DNA of 64,000 bases from Armatimonadota bacterium (GTDB lineage: Bacteria; Armatimonadota; Armatimonadia; Armatimonadales; Armatimonadaceae): the NCBI GenBank assembly GCA_026392155.1, contig JAPLCP010000173.1, positions 1-64,000 of the forward strand, written 5' to 3'. The notes below the pieces were generated by a model. That model had not been told where the DNA came from. It did not search any database and saw only the letters and a program-made list of their open reading frames with translations. Position numbers and translations under genes: made by a program. This document shows positions 9,779-18,335 of the stretch, piece after piece. Each line of letters starts with the position of its first letter. The first letter of the stretch is position 1.

Positions 9779-10983
9779 TTCAGCGCCGCCACGGCATCCG
9801 CGATCCGGGCAACGCCCTTCTCGATTGTGGCGCGGCTGGTGGCGTAGCTCAGGCGCATGTAGTCGTCGGCCCCGAAGCCCGAGCCGGGCACGACGGCGAC
9901 TTTCTGCGTGGCAAGCAGGTAGTCCGCCACATCATCGCCGCTTGTGAGCGTCTTGCCCTCGGGTGTGATCTTGCCGTAGAGCTCGCTCACTTTCGGAAAG
10001 ACATAGAACGCGCCCTCGGGCATCAGGCAGCTCAGGCCGTCAATGCTGTTGACTCCCGCGACAATGAGCTTTCTTCTTGCATCGAACTCGGTGCACCACT
10101 CTTGTAGAAAGCTCTGGTCGCCGGTGAGCGCGGCGAGGCCCGCCCACTGCGCGATACTGGTCGGGTTGCTCGTGCTCTGGTCTTGCAGGCGGTTCATTGC
10201 GCTGACATACTCCAGCTCCGCCGCGACATAGCCGAGGCGCCAGCCGGTCATGGAGTAGGCTTTGCTCATCCCATTGACCGTGAATGTCCGCTTCTTGATC
10301 TCCGGCCCTAGCGCCGCAATCGAGACAAACTCATTGTTATCGTAGACAATTTTCTCGTAGATCTCGTCGGAGATGACGAAGAAGTCGTGCTGAATGGCTA
10401 GCTCTGCTAGCGCCTCGATCGTGGCACGCGGCCACATCGCGCCGCTAGGGTTGCTGGGCGAGTTGAGGATCACGATCTTGGTCTTGGGGGTGATCGCGGC
10501 CTTGAGCTGCTCGACGGTAGGGGCAAAGTTGGTGGCATCGGTGGTCTGCAAAATCACCGGCGTCCCATCGGCGAGCTTGACCTGCTCGGGGTAGCTGACC
10601 CAGTAGGGCGCGGGAATCACCACTTCATCGCCCTCGCTGACCATGGCCTGGAAGATATTGTAGAGCGTGTGCTTGCCGCCGCAGGAGACAATCACATTGG
10701 CGGGAGCGTAGTCCAGGTTGTTATCGGTCTTGAGCTTCTCGGCGATGGCCTTGCGTAGCTCCGGGATGCCTGCCGAGGGCGTGTACTTGGTCTTGCCTTT
10801 GGCAAGCGCCTCGATGGCAGCGTCTTTGATGTGCTGCGGGGTGTCAAAGTCCGGCTCCCCGGCACCGAAGCCGAGGACATCGTGACCGTCCGCCTTGAGC
10901 TGGTTGGCTTTGGCGGTGATGGCGAGGGTGGGCGAGGGGGCGCAAGCAAGTGCGCGGGGGGAGAGGGGGGAAAGACGACTCAT
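9775..10983 (-). CDS. Pyridoxal-phosphate-dependent aspartate aminotransferase (class I/II)
   Basis: LGFGAGEPDFDTPQHIKDAA, LNSPSNPSGAMW, VNGMSKAYSMTGWRLGYVA (PLP Lys); internal ATG at 10983 preferred; 4-nt overlap with rnc. Confidence 0.92.
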   Translation of the reverse strand: MSRLSPLSPRALACAPSPTLAITAKANQLKADGHDVLGFGAGEPDFDTPQHIKDAAIEALAKGKTKYTPSAGIPELRKAIAEKLKTDNNLDYAPANVIVSCGGKHTLYNIFQAMVSEGDEVVIPAPYWVSYPEQVKLADGTPVILQTTDATNFAPTVEQLKAAITPKTKIVILNSPSNPSGAMWPRATIEALAELAIQHDFFVISDEIYEKIVYDNNEFVSIAALGPEIKKRTFTVNGMSKAYSMTGWRLGYVAAELEYVSAMNRLQDQSTSNPTSIAQWAGLAALTGDQSFLQEWCTEFDARRKLIVAGVNSIDGLSCLMPEGAFYVFPKVSELYGKITPEGKTLTSGDDVADYLLATQKVAVVPGSGFGADDYMRLSYATSRATIEKGVARIADAVAALK

Positions 10984-11030
10984 TTCATCTTGTAGTATAG
11001 CGCACTCTGCTGACCATCTCCCCTGGATGC

Positions 11031-11106
11031 TCGGCCATCTCCCCAAACCCCTCTTCCCAACGAGGAACGAGTGGCAGGGGGAAGAGGGGTTTGGGGAGAT
11101 GGCCGA
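11031..11106. repeat. 28-bp perfect inverted repeat with 20-nt spacer
   Basis: TCGGCCATCTCCCCAAACCCCTCTTCCC (11031-11058) and its exact reverse complement (11079-11106). Confidence 0.9.
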
Positions 11107-11112
11107 AGGGGA

Positions 11113-11502
11113 TCACTCGCTCAGGAGGCGGGAGACGGCGGTAAGAAGCTCGGTGGGCTGGAAGGGTTTGGTGAGGTAGAGATCGGCCCCTTGGAGCAGG
11201 CCCTTCATCATGTCGCTATCCGAGTCGTGGGCGCTGAGCAAGACGACAGGGAGGTTCTGGAGCACTCTATCGGCGCGTACTAAGGCCACCAGCGCCAGGC
11301 CATCCAGCTCGGGCATCTCCACATCGGCGACGACGAGGTCAAAAGACTCTTGCATGAGCAGGCGCATGGCCTCGGCACCATTGGAGGCGGTCTCAATGGT
11401 GTAGCCTGCATTGCTCAGATTGGCATGCAAGATCCGTCGTATTTTTTCGTCGTCATCAACAACAAGGACGCGGAGGGCTTCGGGCGTAGTGGCTTCTGGC
11501 AT
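11113..11502 (-). CDS. Single-domain response regulator (CheY-like receiver)
   Basis: RVLVVDDDEKIRRIL...DLVVADVEMPELDGLAL...LPVVLLSAHDS...LYLTKPFQPTELL. Confidence 0.9.
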   Translation of the reverse strand: MPEATTPEALRVLVVDDDEKIRRILHANLSNAGYTIETASNGAEAMRLLMQESFDLVVADVEMPELDGLALVALVRADRVLQNLPVVLLSAHDSDSDMMKGLLQGADLYLTKPFQPTELLTAVSRLLSE

Positions 11503-11580
11503 ATCGGTCTAGTTTACGCCAAAAAGGGGGGCTTGAACACCCCCCAAGAAGGCTATTAAATTATTCTCAATACTACCAGG

Positions 11581-12543
11581 CTAGGAGCGCAGGTCTTCAA
11601 ACAAGACGGTCGAGAGGTAGCGCTCGGCGTTGCTGGCGACAATGACCACGATGCGCTTTCCGGCGTTTTCGGGGCGCTTGCCCACCTCAATGGCAGCGTG
11701 GATCGCCGCGCCCGACGAAATCCCCACCGCGAGTCCTTCTTCACGCATCACCCGGCGTGCCATGGCGACCGCTTCTTCGTTGGCGACCGGGAAGGTCTCG
11801 TCCACGACACTGGTGTGCAGGTTGTCCGGAACAAAGCCCGCCCCGATTCCCTGGATTTTATGCGGCGCGGGGGCGAGTGTCTCGCCCGCAAGGGTCTGAT
11901 GGATCACCTGCGAGGCCGTCGGCTCCACCGCTACCGTGGTAAAGCTGGGCTTACGTGCCTTGATCACCTCCGCGACTCCCGTCAGAGTTCCGCCCGTGCC
12001 CACGCCGGAGACCAGAATGTCTACCGTGCCGTCGGTGTCTCTCCAGATCTCCTCGGCGGTGGTGCGCCGGTGAATATCTGGGTTGGCGGGGTTCTCAAAC
12101 TGCTGGGGAATAAAATACTTCTCCGGGTCTTGCGCCGCGATCTCATTGGCTTTCTTAATCGCACCGGTCATCCCGATTCCGTAGCTGGGGGGCACCAGCT
12201 CCAGAGTCGCGCCGTAGCCCTTAAGGAGCAAGCGGCGCTCCATGGACATCGTCTCGGGCATCACCAAGATAATCTCGTAGCCCTTGGCCGCCGCCACAAA
12301 CGCCAGCGCGATTCCCGTGTTGCCACTGGTCGGCTCGACAATCACATTTCTGCCCGGCGCGATCCGGCCCGCTTTCTCCGCTGCCTCGATCATGTTGACC
12401 CCGATACGGTCTTTTACGGAGAGGCCTGGGTTGAGATACTCCAGCTTGACAATAATCTCGGCGACAGAGCCCTCGGTGACGCGGTTGAGGCGCACGAGCG
12501 GGGTGTTGCCAATCAGCTCAGTGGGATTGTTGTAGATTTTCAT
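11581..12543 (-). CDS. cysK: Cysteine synthase (O-acetylserine sulfhydrylase)
   Basis: [63 protein letters not shown]. Confidence 0.94.
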   Translation of the reverse strand: MKIYNNPTELIGNTPLVRLNRVTEGSVAEIIVKLEYLNPGLSVKDRIGVNMIEAAEKAGRIAPGRNVIVEPTSGNTGIALAFVAAAKGYEIILVMPETMSMERRLLLKGYGATLELVPPSYGIGMTGAIKKANEIAAQDPEKYFIPQQFENPANPDIHRRTTAEEIWRDTDGTVDILVSGVGTGGTLTGVAEVIKARKPSFTTVAVEPTASQVIHQTLAGETLAPAPHKIQGIGAGFVPDNLHTSVVDETFPVANEEAVAMARRVMREEGLAVGISSGAAIHAAIEVGKRPENAGKRIVVIVASNAERYLSTVLFEDLRS

Positions 12544-12558
12544 AGTTTTTCCTATTGC

Positions 12559-13014
12559 TTAGATATGCATGGCTAAGAAGCCATCGCGGGTTGCGGTGCG
12601 GCGCTCTAAAAGCTCGGCGATGGTGACCGTCTCCACGACAGAGAGCAGGGCCGCGCGAAGCTCACGCCAGACCCCCCGTACCACTTGCACCTCGGGGATC
12701 GCACCCAGAGACTCGGGCTCTTCGGGCGTGCCCTGGATCAGCTCGTGGGGGATCAGCGGCCCGGAGAGCGCCCGCAGCACCGCTCCCACAGTTACCCGAT
12801 CGGGAGTATCCGCTAAAACGTAGCCGCCGCCTGCTCCACGAATCGAGCGCACGACTTCCGCGCGGCGTAGCGACGCCAGAAGCTGCTCCAGAAACGGCTC
12901 GGGGATTTGCTGACGTGCCGCGATCTCACGTGCCTGCACCGGTGAAGCATTTCCCTGTGCGGCCAGATCTAAAACGGCTCGTAGGCCATAGTCTTCTTTA
13001 GAGGTAAAGGTCAT
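12559..13014 (-). CDS. Rrf2-family transcriptional regulator, no Cys residues (CymR-like rather than Fe-S IscR-like)
   Basis: MTFTSKEDYGLRAVLDLAAQ...AREIAARQQIPEPFLEQLLASLRRAEVVRSIRGAGGGYVLA; no cysteine in the translated protein. Confidence 0.88.
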   Translation of the reverse strand: MTFTSKEDYGLRAVLDLAAQGNASPVQAREIAARQQIPEPFLEQLLASLRRAEVVRSIRGAGGGYVLADTPDRVTVGAVLRALSGPLIPHELIQGTPEEPESLGAIPEVQVVRGVWRELRAALLSVVETVTIAELLERRTATRDGFLAMHI

Positions 13015-13092
13015 AATTTTGACTAATTCTAGTAAATTGATCGGATTTATACTATCCTAAAACTCCGCATTTGGCAAGGTACAATAGCCACC

Positions 13093-14232
13093 GTGCTCAA
13101 GATTCACTGTATCTCTGACTTTGCGCAGCTTGAAAATCACTGGAAGAGGCTGGCGGCAGCAGGCAATGCCACCGTCTTTCAAACCTGGGAGTGGAGTGCC
13201 GCTTGGTGGCGTCATAATCAGCGCGGCAAGAAGCTCATGGCGCTACTTTGTGAGGAGACAGGCGAGCTTGGGGCGGGCGTGATCGGGCTGGCTCCGTTTT
13301 ATCGTACCGCTGGGGTCTTGCGGCTTGTCGGAACCGGCGGCTCGGACTATCTCGATTTTCTCGCCCTGCCTGGCCATGAGACCGGTGTCGCGATCATGGT
13401 GGCGGAGTGGCTCCAGAGCAATCCCTACCGCTGGCTCTGGGCGGATCTTCAGCAGATTGCGCCGGGAAGCACCGCCCGGCACCTGACAGGAACCCAGCAG
13501 TGGCCGGGGGAGACTTGTCCCTATCTGCCGCTCCCGACAACCTACGGAGCCTTCCTGCAAACGCGCAATAAAAAGCTGCGCCAGAATATCGGCTACTACG
13601 AGCGCTCGATGGAAAAGCAGCACGCGCTGGAGATTCGCCTCGCCTCACACAAGTCTTTTAAAGCGGACATACGGGCGTTTTTTGAGCTCCACCAGCTCCG
13701 CTGGCGGGGGCGCTGGATGCCAGGGGCCTTTGCCTCACAGGCCGCACGCGCTTTTCATACGGAGGCTGCGTGGGCGCTTCTGGAGTCCGGGAACCTGCGC
13801 CTGCACACGCTCCGGCTGGATGGCAAAGCGGTGGCGTCTCTCTACTGTTTTCATAAAGCCCGCACCACCTACTACTACCTCAGCGGCTTCGATCCTAAAG
13901 TATCCAAGCTCTCGCCGGGAACTGTCCTAACGGCCAACGCGATCCAGCATGCTATTGAGGCGGATAGTGCCACGACCTTTGACTTTCTCCGCGGCGACGA
14001 AGGCTATAAGTACAAGTGGGGAGCGCAAGACCGCTACAACAAGCGCCTCTCCCTGGCGCAGCCGGGCCAGCCTCTCTCACAGCTCCTGGCAACCTCGGGG
14101 CGTCTTGCGCTGTCTTTGGAGCTAAAGCTCAAGCACGCGATGCACGCTCGCCAGGGCGGGGTGCACTCCCCGGCAGGCAAAGAAAAATCCCCCGAAAAAA
14201 CGGAGCAAAGGCAAGGAAATGAAGTTTTTTAG
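13093..14232 (+). CDS. GNAT/FemAB-like acyltransferase (CelD/BcsL-type acetyltransferase)
   Basis: FQTWEWSAAWWRHNQRGKKLMAL...YYYLSGFDPKVSKLSPGTVLTANAIQHAIEADSATTFDFLRGDEGYKYKWGA. Confidence 0.8.
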   Translation: MLKIHCISDFAQLENHWKRLAAAGNATVFQTWEWSAAWWRHNQRGKKLMALLCEETGELGAGVIGLAPFYRTAGVLRLVGTGGSDYLDFLALPGHETGVAIMVAEWLQSNPYRWLWADLQQIAPGSTARHLTGTQQWPGETCPYLPLPTTYGAFLQTRNKKLRQNIGYYERSMEKQHALEIRLASHKSFKADIRAFFELHQLRWRGRWMPGAFASQAARAFHTEAAWALLESGNLRLHTLRLDGKAVASLYCFHKARTTYYYLSGFDPKVSKLSPGTVLTANAIQHAIEADSATTFDFLRGDEGYKYKWGAQDRYNKRLSLAQPGQPLSQLLATSGRLALSLELKLKHAMHARQGGVHSPAGKEKSPEKTEQRQGNEVF

Positions 14233-14632
14233 TGCCCTCATGCGCTGGTTGTTTTTTCTCGCGCTCACGGCGGCGCTTGCCTGGAACATCTGGCAGGTAC
14301 GCCAGCTTCGCACGGAAGTCAACCAGCTAAAAGCCGCGCGGGGTAAGGCGGGCGGAGGAAGTGTATCCGATAAGCCAACCTTGACAAACTCGCTTGCGCT
14401 CCTCAAGGCATCGAAAGCGCACGCGGAGAAAGCCCAGGTGCTTCTCAAGGCCAAGAAGCTCGAAGAAGCTGCCAAAGAGACGAAGCTTGCCGCAGAGACG
14501 GCGCAAAAAGCCTATGCCGGTGCGCAGAACTCCGACCCACTCGGGGAGCTACAAAGTACGGTACAATCCCTATCAAAGCAGGTTGGTTCCCTCTGGGAGA
14601 CCGAGAAAAAGAAAGAACCAAAAAAACCATGA
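14219..14632 (+). CDS. Membrane-anchored coiled-coil protein of unknown function
   Basis: TM WLFFLALTAALAWNIWQV followed by Ala/Lys-rich coiled-coil; overlaps neighbours. Confidence 0.6.
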   Translation: MKFFSALMRWLFFLALTAALAWNIWQVRQLRTEVNQLKAARGKAGGGSVSDKPTLTNSLALLKASKAHAEKAQVLLKAKKLEEAAKETKLAAETAQKAYAGAQNSDPLGELQSTVQSLSKQVGSLWETEKKKEPKKP

Positions 14633-15384
14633 ACACGCAAAAATGGGGGAGTGGCTCGCTGGTTATACTGGCACTCGCCGGAGTGGGCTGTAAAGGAGGG
14701 CTCCCCTCTAAGCAAAAAGAGGTTGAACTCGGTCAGCAGTTCGCGCAGGAGTACGAGCAGAAGCTCCCCGATGGCCCGATTGTCACTCGTGGCCCAGAGT
14801 ACGAGCGGGTTCAGCGCGTCGCTGCTAAGCTTCTCCCCCTCGCCCGAAAAGACTGGGATGTTCCCTACACGGTTAAGGTGATCCAGTCCGACCAGATCAA
14901 TGCCTTTGCTGTGCCCGGCGGCCCCATTTACTTTTATACGGGCCTGATCAAGCTGGCAGCCAATGATGATGAGCTTGCATCGGTGCTGGGTCATGAAATT
15001 GCGCATATCACGAAGCGTCACTCCGTGAAGCAGATGAAGAAAAGCCAGGACATGATGATTGGGCTGGCCGCTATAGATGTGCTCATCAAAGGTGGCAATA
15101 CCGTCAAAGGTGCGGCGGAGATCGCGGCGGGGCTTCAGCAGATGAAGTTCTCCCGAGGCGATGAGAATCAGGCGGATGAGTTTGGTTTTAAGTACTTAGT
15201 GAACATGAACTATAACTCGGATGCGATGGCGAGCTTCTTCACCAAGATGGGGGAGAAAACGGGAGGAAATGGGGGAGGCAGGCTCGGCGATTTTCTTTCA
15301 TCGCACCCGATGACCAACAAGCGTGTTGAGGCTGCAACCAAGCGCTCCACCGACTTCAAAAAAGGAAACTACAAGGCTCCGTGA
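14629..15384 (+). CDS. M48-family metalloprotease, lipoprotein
   Basis: LVILALAGVGCKGG lipobox; LGHEIAHITKRHS HExxH; ENQADEFG. Confidence 0.9.
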   Translation: MNTQKWGSGSLVILALAGVGCKGGLPSKQKEVELGQQFAQEYEQKLPDGPIVTRGPEYERVQRVAAKLLPLARKDWDVPYTVKVIQSDQINAFAVPGGPIYFYTGLIKLAANDDELASVLGHEIAHITKRHSVKQMKKSQDMMIGLAAIDVLIKGGNTVKGAAEIAAGLQQMKFSRGDENQADEFGFKYLVNMNYNSDAMASFFTKMGEKTGGNGGGRLGDFLSSHPMTNKRVEAATKRSTDFKKGNYKAP

Positions 15385-15400
15385 AGGGTTTCCTGAAACT

Positions 15401-16078
15401 GTGAGGGTTATCGCTGTGGTTCCGGCCTACAACGAAGGTCGTCGCATCGTGCCCGTTCTGGATACGCTGGCTGCTGCGCCTTCCGTAGATGCGATCGTGG
15501 CGGTCGACGATGGCTCCCGTGACGATACATTTGCGGTGGCGAGTCAGCACCCTGCGGTGGCGACGGGCAAGCTACGGGTCGTTCAGCAGAACCCCAACCA
15601 GGGCAAAGGGGCGGCCATGCAGCGTGGTGCGGATGAGGCCGAGGGAGCGGATATTCTTCTGTTTCTGGATGCCGATCTCACCGGGCTTACCGTCGAGCAC
15701 GTCGAGCGCCTGCTTGCCCCTGTGCGGAGCGGCGAGAAAGTCATGGCGCTGGGAGTCTTTCGGGGCGGCAACTTCTGGACCACGCTGGCCCAGATCCTCG
15801 CTCCCAATATCTCCGGCCAGCGTGCCATCCGCCGCGATGTCTTTCTCAATGTCCCCTGCCTCGCCGATGCCCGCTACGGAGTCGAGCTAGCGATCACCAG
15901 CTTTGTGATGGGGGAAGGCCTCCCCATGACCGATGTCGTCTTGAAAGATGTCTCCCACCCCACCAAAGAGCGGAAACTGGGCCTCCTGCCGGGCGTTGTT
16001 GCCCGGTGCCGAATGTACCAGCAGATGATGCCGTTTTTACTGCGCCGCTACAATCCCAAGCGAAAGCGAAAGCCCTAA
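15401..16078 (+). CDS. Family 2 glycosyltransferase
   Basis: GTG start at 15401 gives MRVIAVVPAYNEGRRIVPVLDTLAAAPSVDAIVAVDDGSRDDT...LLFLDADLTGL. Confidence 0.85.
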   Translation: MRVIAVVPAYNEGRRIVPVLDTLAAAPSVDAIVAVDDGSRDDTFAVASQHPAVATGKLRVVQQNPNQGKGAAMQRGADEAEGADILLFLDADLTGLTVEHVERLLAPVRSGEKVMALGVFRGGNFWTTLAQILAPNISGQRAIRRDVFLNVPCLADARYGVELAITSFVMGEGLPMTDVVLKDVSHPTKERKLGLLPGVVARCRMYQQMMPFLLRRYNPKRKRKP

Positions 16079-16093
16079 GGCGAAAATAATACT

Positions 16094-16819
16094 ATGAGCA
16101 AATCTCTTCGTGACGATCTTTTGAGCCTTTTGGCATTGCAGGTAGTAGACTCCCAGATTGAGAAAGCCAAGGCGACTCTGGCGGCGACAGACAATGGTGC
16201 GGCGGCCTTAGGGGCTTACAACACCAAAAAGAAAGAGGCGGAGGCGCTACGGGCACTGGCGATAAAAGCCCAATCGGAGCAGAAAGATACAGAGCTGAAG
16301 CTGGAGACGATTGAGACCAAGCGTAAGCATGAGGAGAAGCGCCTCTATAGCGGGAGTGTGACGGGCTCACGGGAGCTGGAGAATCTGCAAAAAGAGCTGG
16401 ACATGCTGGTGCGGCAGAAAGATGCTGCAGAAGAAAATGTCCTTCTTGCGATGGATGCCGCCGCCGAAGCTGTCTCGCTCGCGGAGACGGCAGAGAAAGA
16501 GCAGCTGCTTCAGGCGAGCCGGTTTAAAAAAGTGCGTGCCCACTACGAAGCCCGGCACAAAGAGCTGACGGCAGAGATCGAGAGCCTGAAAGCGCCACGG
16601 ATTGCCGCCGTGGCCGAGGTCAGCAGTGCGGAGCTTCTCACACGCTACGACAATATCCGGGGCAAAAAACAAGGAGTCGGCTGCGCTCCGGTGGGCAGCG
16701 ACGATGCCTGTGGGGCCTGTCACACGCGCATCAATACACAGGCTGCAGACGCAGGACGGCGTGGGGAGAGTATCGTCTTTTGTGAGCACTGTGGCCGCAT
16801 TCTCACTCCGGCCCACTAG
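16094..16819 (+). CDS. Coiled-coil protein with C-terminal C4 zinc ribbon (zf-RING_7/CT398-like)
   Basis: Long coiled-coil plus CGACHTRINTQ...IVFCEHCGRIL. Confidence 0.83.
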   Translation: MSKSLRDDLLSLLALQVVDSQIEKAKATLAATDNGAAALGAYNTKKKEAEALRALAIKAQSEQKDTELKLETIETKRKHEEKRLYSGSVTGSRELENLQKELDMLVRQKDAAEENVLLAMDAAAEAVSLAETAEKEQLLQASRFKKVRAHYEARHKELTAEIESLKAPRIAAVAEVSSAELLTRYDNIRGKKQGVGCAPVGSDDACGACHTRINTQAADAGRRGESIVFCEHCGRILTPAH

Positions 16820-16848
16820 TTGCAAGGTGCTAAACTCGGGAGCGGATC

Positions 16849-17538
16849 ATGCGACAAAATGCGGCTTTTCGAGTAGGGGTACTGGCTTTATTGGGAGCAC
16901 TAGCGGGGTGTTCTGGGGCAGGGAGTGGGGGGCCAGCGACGGCAACCGCACTCTCTGTGCCGACCACGCGCTTTGAGCCCAACTATCTCGACACGCTTGA
17001 CGAGGGACGGCAGTGGTCACGCTTTGCACTGCGCTACCAGCTCCGCTCGTCCTCGGGCCGCGACTTGGCACCGCTTATGGAGGCTGGTCTGAGCGCTTGG
17101 GCTCCGCACTACGACGGGATTTTTACTTTTACGGCCACAACAGACAGCAGCTACGAGCTCTCTGTGGAGACGGTTCCCGAGGGCTCGCTAGGCAGCTCTA
17201 CGATAGGACTGACAACCGTCACCTACCGCACCAGCGACTCCGGGATTATCCGTGCACAGATCAAAGTGGATGAAAACCTAGACGAGGAGCTAATGGTCCA
17301 AGTTCTCGCGCACGAGCTCGGGCACGCGATTGGCTTGGATGGCCATAGCCTGGATAGAGCGGATCTGATGTTTCCTCGTGCCCACTTGCCGCTTGTGGTG
17401 ACAGAGCGGGATCGCAATACGTTCTTGACCCTCTACTCAAATTTACTCGCGGGCCGTGGGCGAGCACTCTCGCCAAAGCAAAACGACGGCAGTGAGCAAG
17501 TCACCACCGTCGTCTGTTCGTTTCCGAAGCGAGACTAG
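16849..17538 (+). CDS. Matrixin-like zinc metalloprotease, lipoprotein
   Basis: LLGALAGCSGAG lipobox; HELGHAIGLDGHS HExxHxxGxxH. Confidence 0.8.
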   Translation: MRQNAAFRVGVLALLGALAGCSGAGSGGPATATALSVPTTRFEPNYLDTLDEGRQWSRFALRYQLRSSSGRDLAPLMEAGLSAWAPHYDGIFTFTATTDSSYELSVETVPEGSLGSSTIGLTTVTYRTSDSGIIRAQIKVDENLDEELMVQVLAHELGHAIGLDGHSLDRADLMFPRAHLPLVVTERDRNTFLTLYSNLLAGRGRALSPKQNDGSEQVTTVVCSFPKRD

Positions 17539-18023
17539 TTGCGTCCGCCGGGGCCACCAGGCCCACCAGGCCCACCAGGCATGCCTTCAGGGCGTGGTAG
17601 AGTCGCCTTTGCCATCAGCTTGAGGCCATCTACCGAGTACTGCAGAAGCTGATCGCCACGCAGGATATAGACGTACTTATCGGTAGCCGCAATGCTTGCG
17701 CCCCCGCCGCCCATCATCCCCATCATGCCGCCCATACCCCCTGGTCGTCCCTGTCCACCACCGGGGCCGCCAAAGCCACCACCGCCGGGAGGCCCTCCCT
17801 GACCGCCAAAGCCACCCTGGCCGCCGCCAGGAGGGCCACCGAAGCCGCCTTGGCCACCACCAAAACCACCCTGAGGCGGCTGAGGAAGCTCCTGCGCAAC
17901 CAAAGTATTACTCGTGTCCTTGGCTTTTTGGGCGTTTGCCTGCTGCATCGTCGCCGCAAAACCGACTGTCAGCGCGGCTCCTAAAGCCATCCCGCCAACT
18001 ACATTCCATCGTGCTCGTGTCAT
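17535..18023 (-). CDS. Secreted Gly/Pro/Met-rich low-complexity protein
   Basis: MTRARWNVVGGMALGAALTVGFAATMQQANAQ signal-like N-terminus; GGFGGGQGGFGGPPGGGQGGFGG... and GPGGPGGPGG C-terminus. Confidence 0.65.
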   Translation of the reverse strand: MTRARWNVVGGMALGAALTVGFAATMQQANAQKAKDTSNTLVAQELPQPPQGGFGGGQGGFGGPPGGGQGGFGGQGGPPGGGGFGGPGGGQGRPGGMGGMMGMMGGGGASIAATDKYVYILRGDQLLQYSVDGLKLMAKATLPRPEGMPGGPGGPGGPGGRN

Positions 18024-18098
18024 TGTCGAATCCTCCGTGATCTCTAGTATGAAAGACAAACGTGAAGAAGTCCTGAAGAAGTTTAGGTTTCCAAATAC

Positions 18099-18127
18099 TT
18101 GACAGAGTAGAGACGGCGCGATAGAAT
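18099..18127 (+). promoter_or_regulatory. Sigma70-type promoter of tRNA-Leu
   Basis: TTGACA (18099-18104), 17-nt spacer, TAGAAT (18122-18127). Confidence 0.8.
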
Positions 18128-18161
18128 CTCTCTCGCCTGCTAGTCAGGCAGTCCCTCAATT

Positions 18162-18243
18162 GCCTAGGTGGCGGAATTGGCAGACGCGCATGGTTGAGGG
18201 CCATGTCCCGCAAGGGGTAAGGGTTCAAGTCCCTTCTTGGGCA
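18162..18243 (+). tRNA. tRNA-Leu (anticodon GAG)
   Basis: GCCTAGGTGGCGGAATTGGCAGACGCGC ATGG TTGAGGG CCAT ... GGTTCAAGTCC ... TTGGGCA; type II tRNA with long variable arm. Confidence 0.93.
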
Positions 18244-18244
18244 T

Positions 18245-18295
18245 AAAAAAACGCAGAGGCTCCTCGTAACATTCGAGGGGCCTCTTGCGTTTTAA
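18245..18295 (+). terminator. Rho-independent terminator after tRNA-Leu
   Basis: AAAACGCAGAGGCTCCTCG TAACATT CGAGGGGCCTCTTGCGTTTT hairpin with T tract. Confidence 0.85.
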
Positions 18296-18335
18296 TAGGG
18301 AGACTCAGGTATCATAAACTGTCTCTAAAGAACTG

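Noticed and set aside
11698-12576. 292-aa plus-strand ORF opposite cysK
   Set aside because: Antisense shadow ORF of cysK
17550-17890. Short repeated DNA units (ccaccaggcccaccaggc and similar) considered as a repeat array/CRISPR
   Set aside because: Repeats are in-frame Gly/Pro codons of a low-complexity protein; no regular spacers. No CRISPR array seen anywhere in the window
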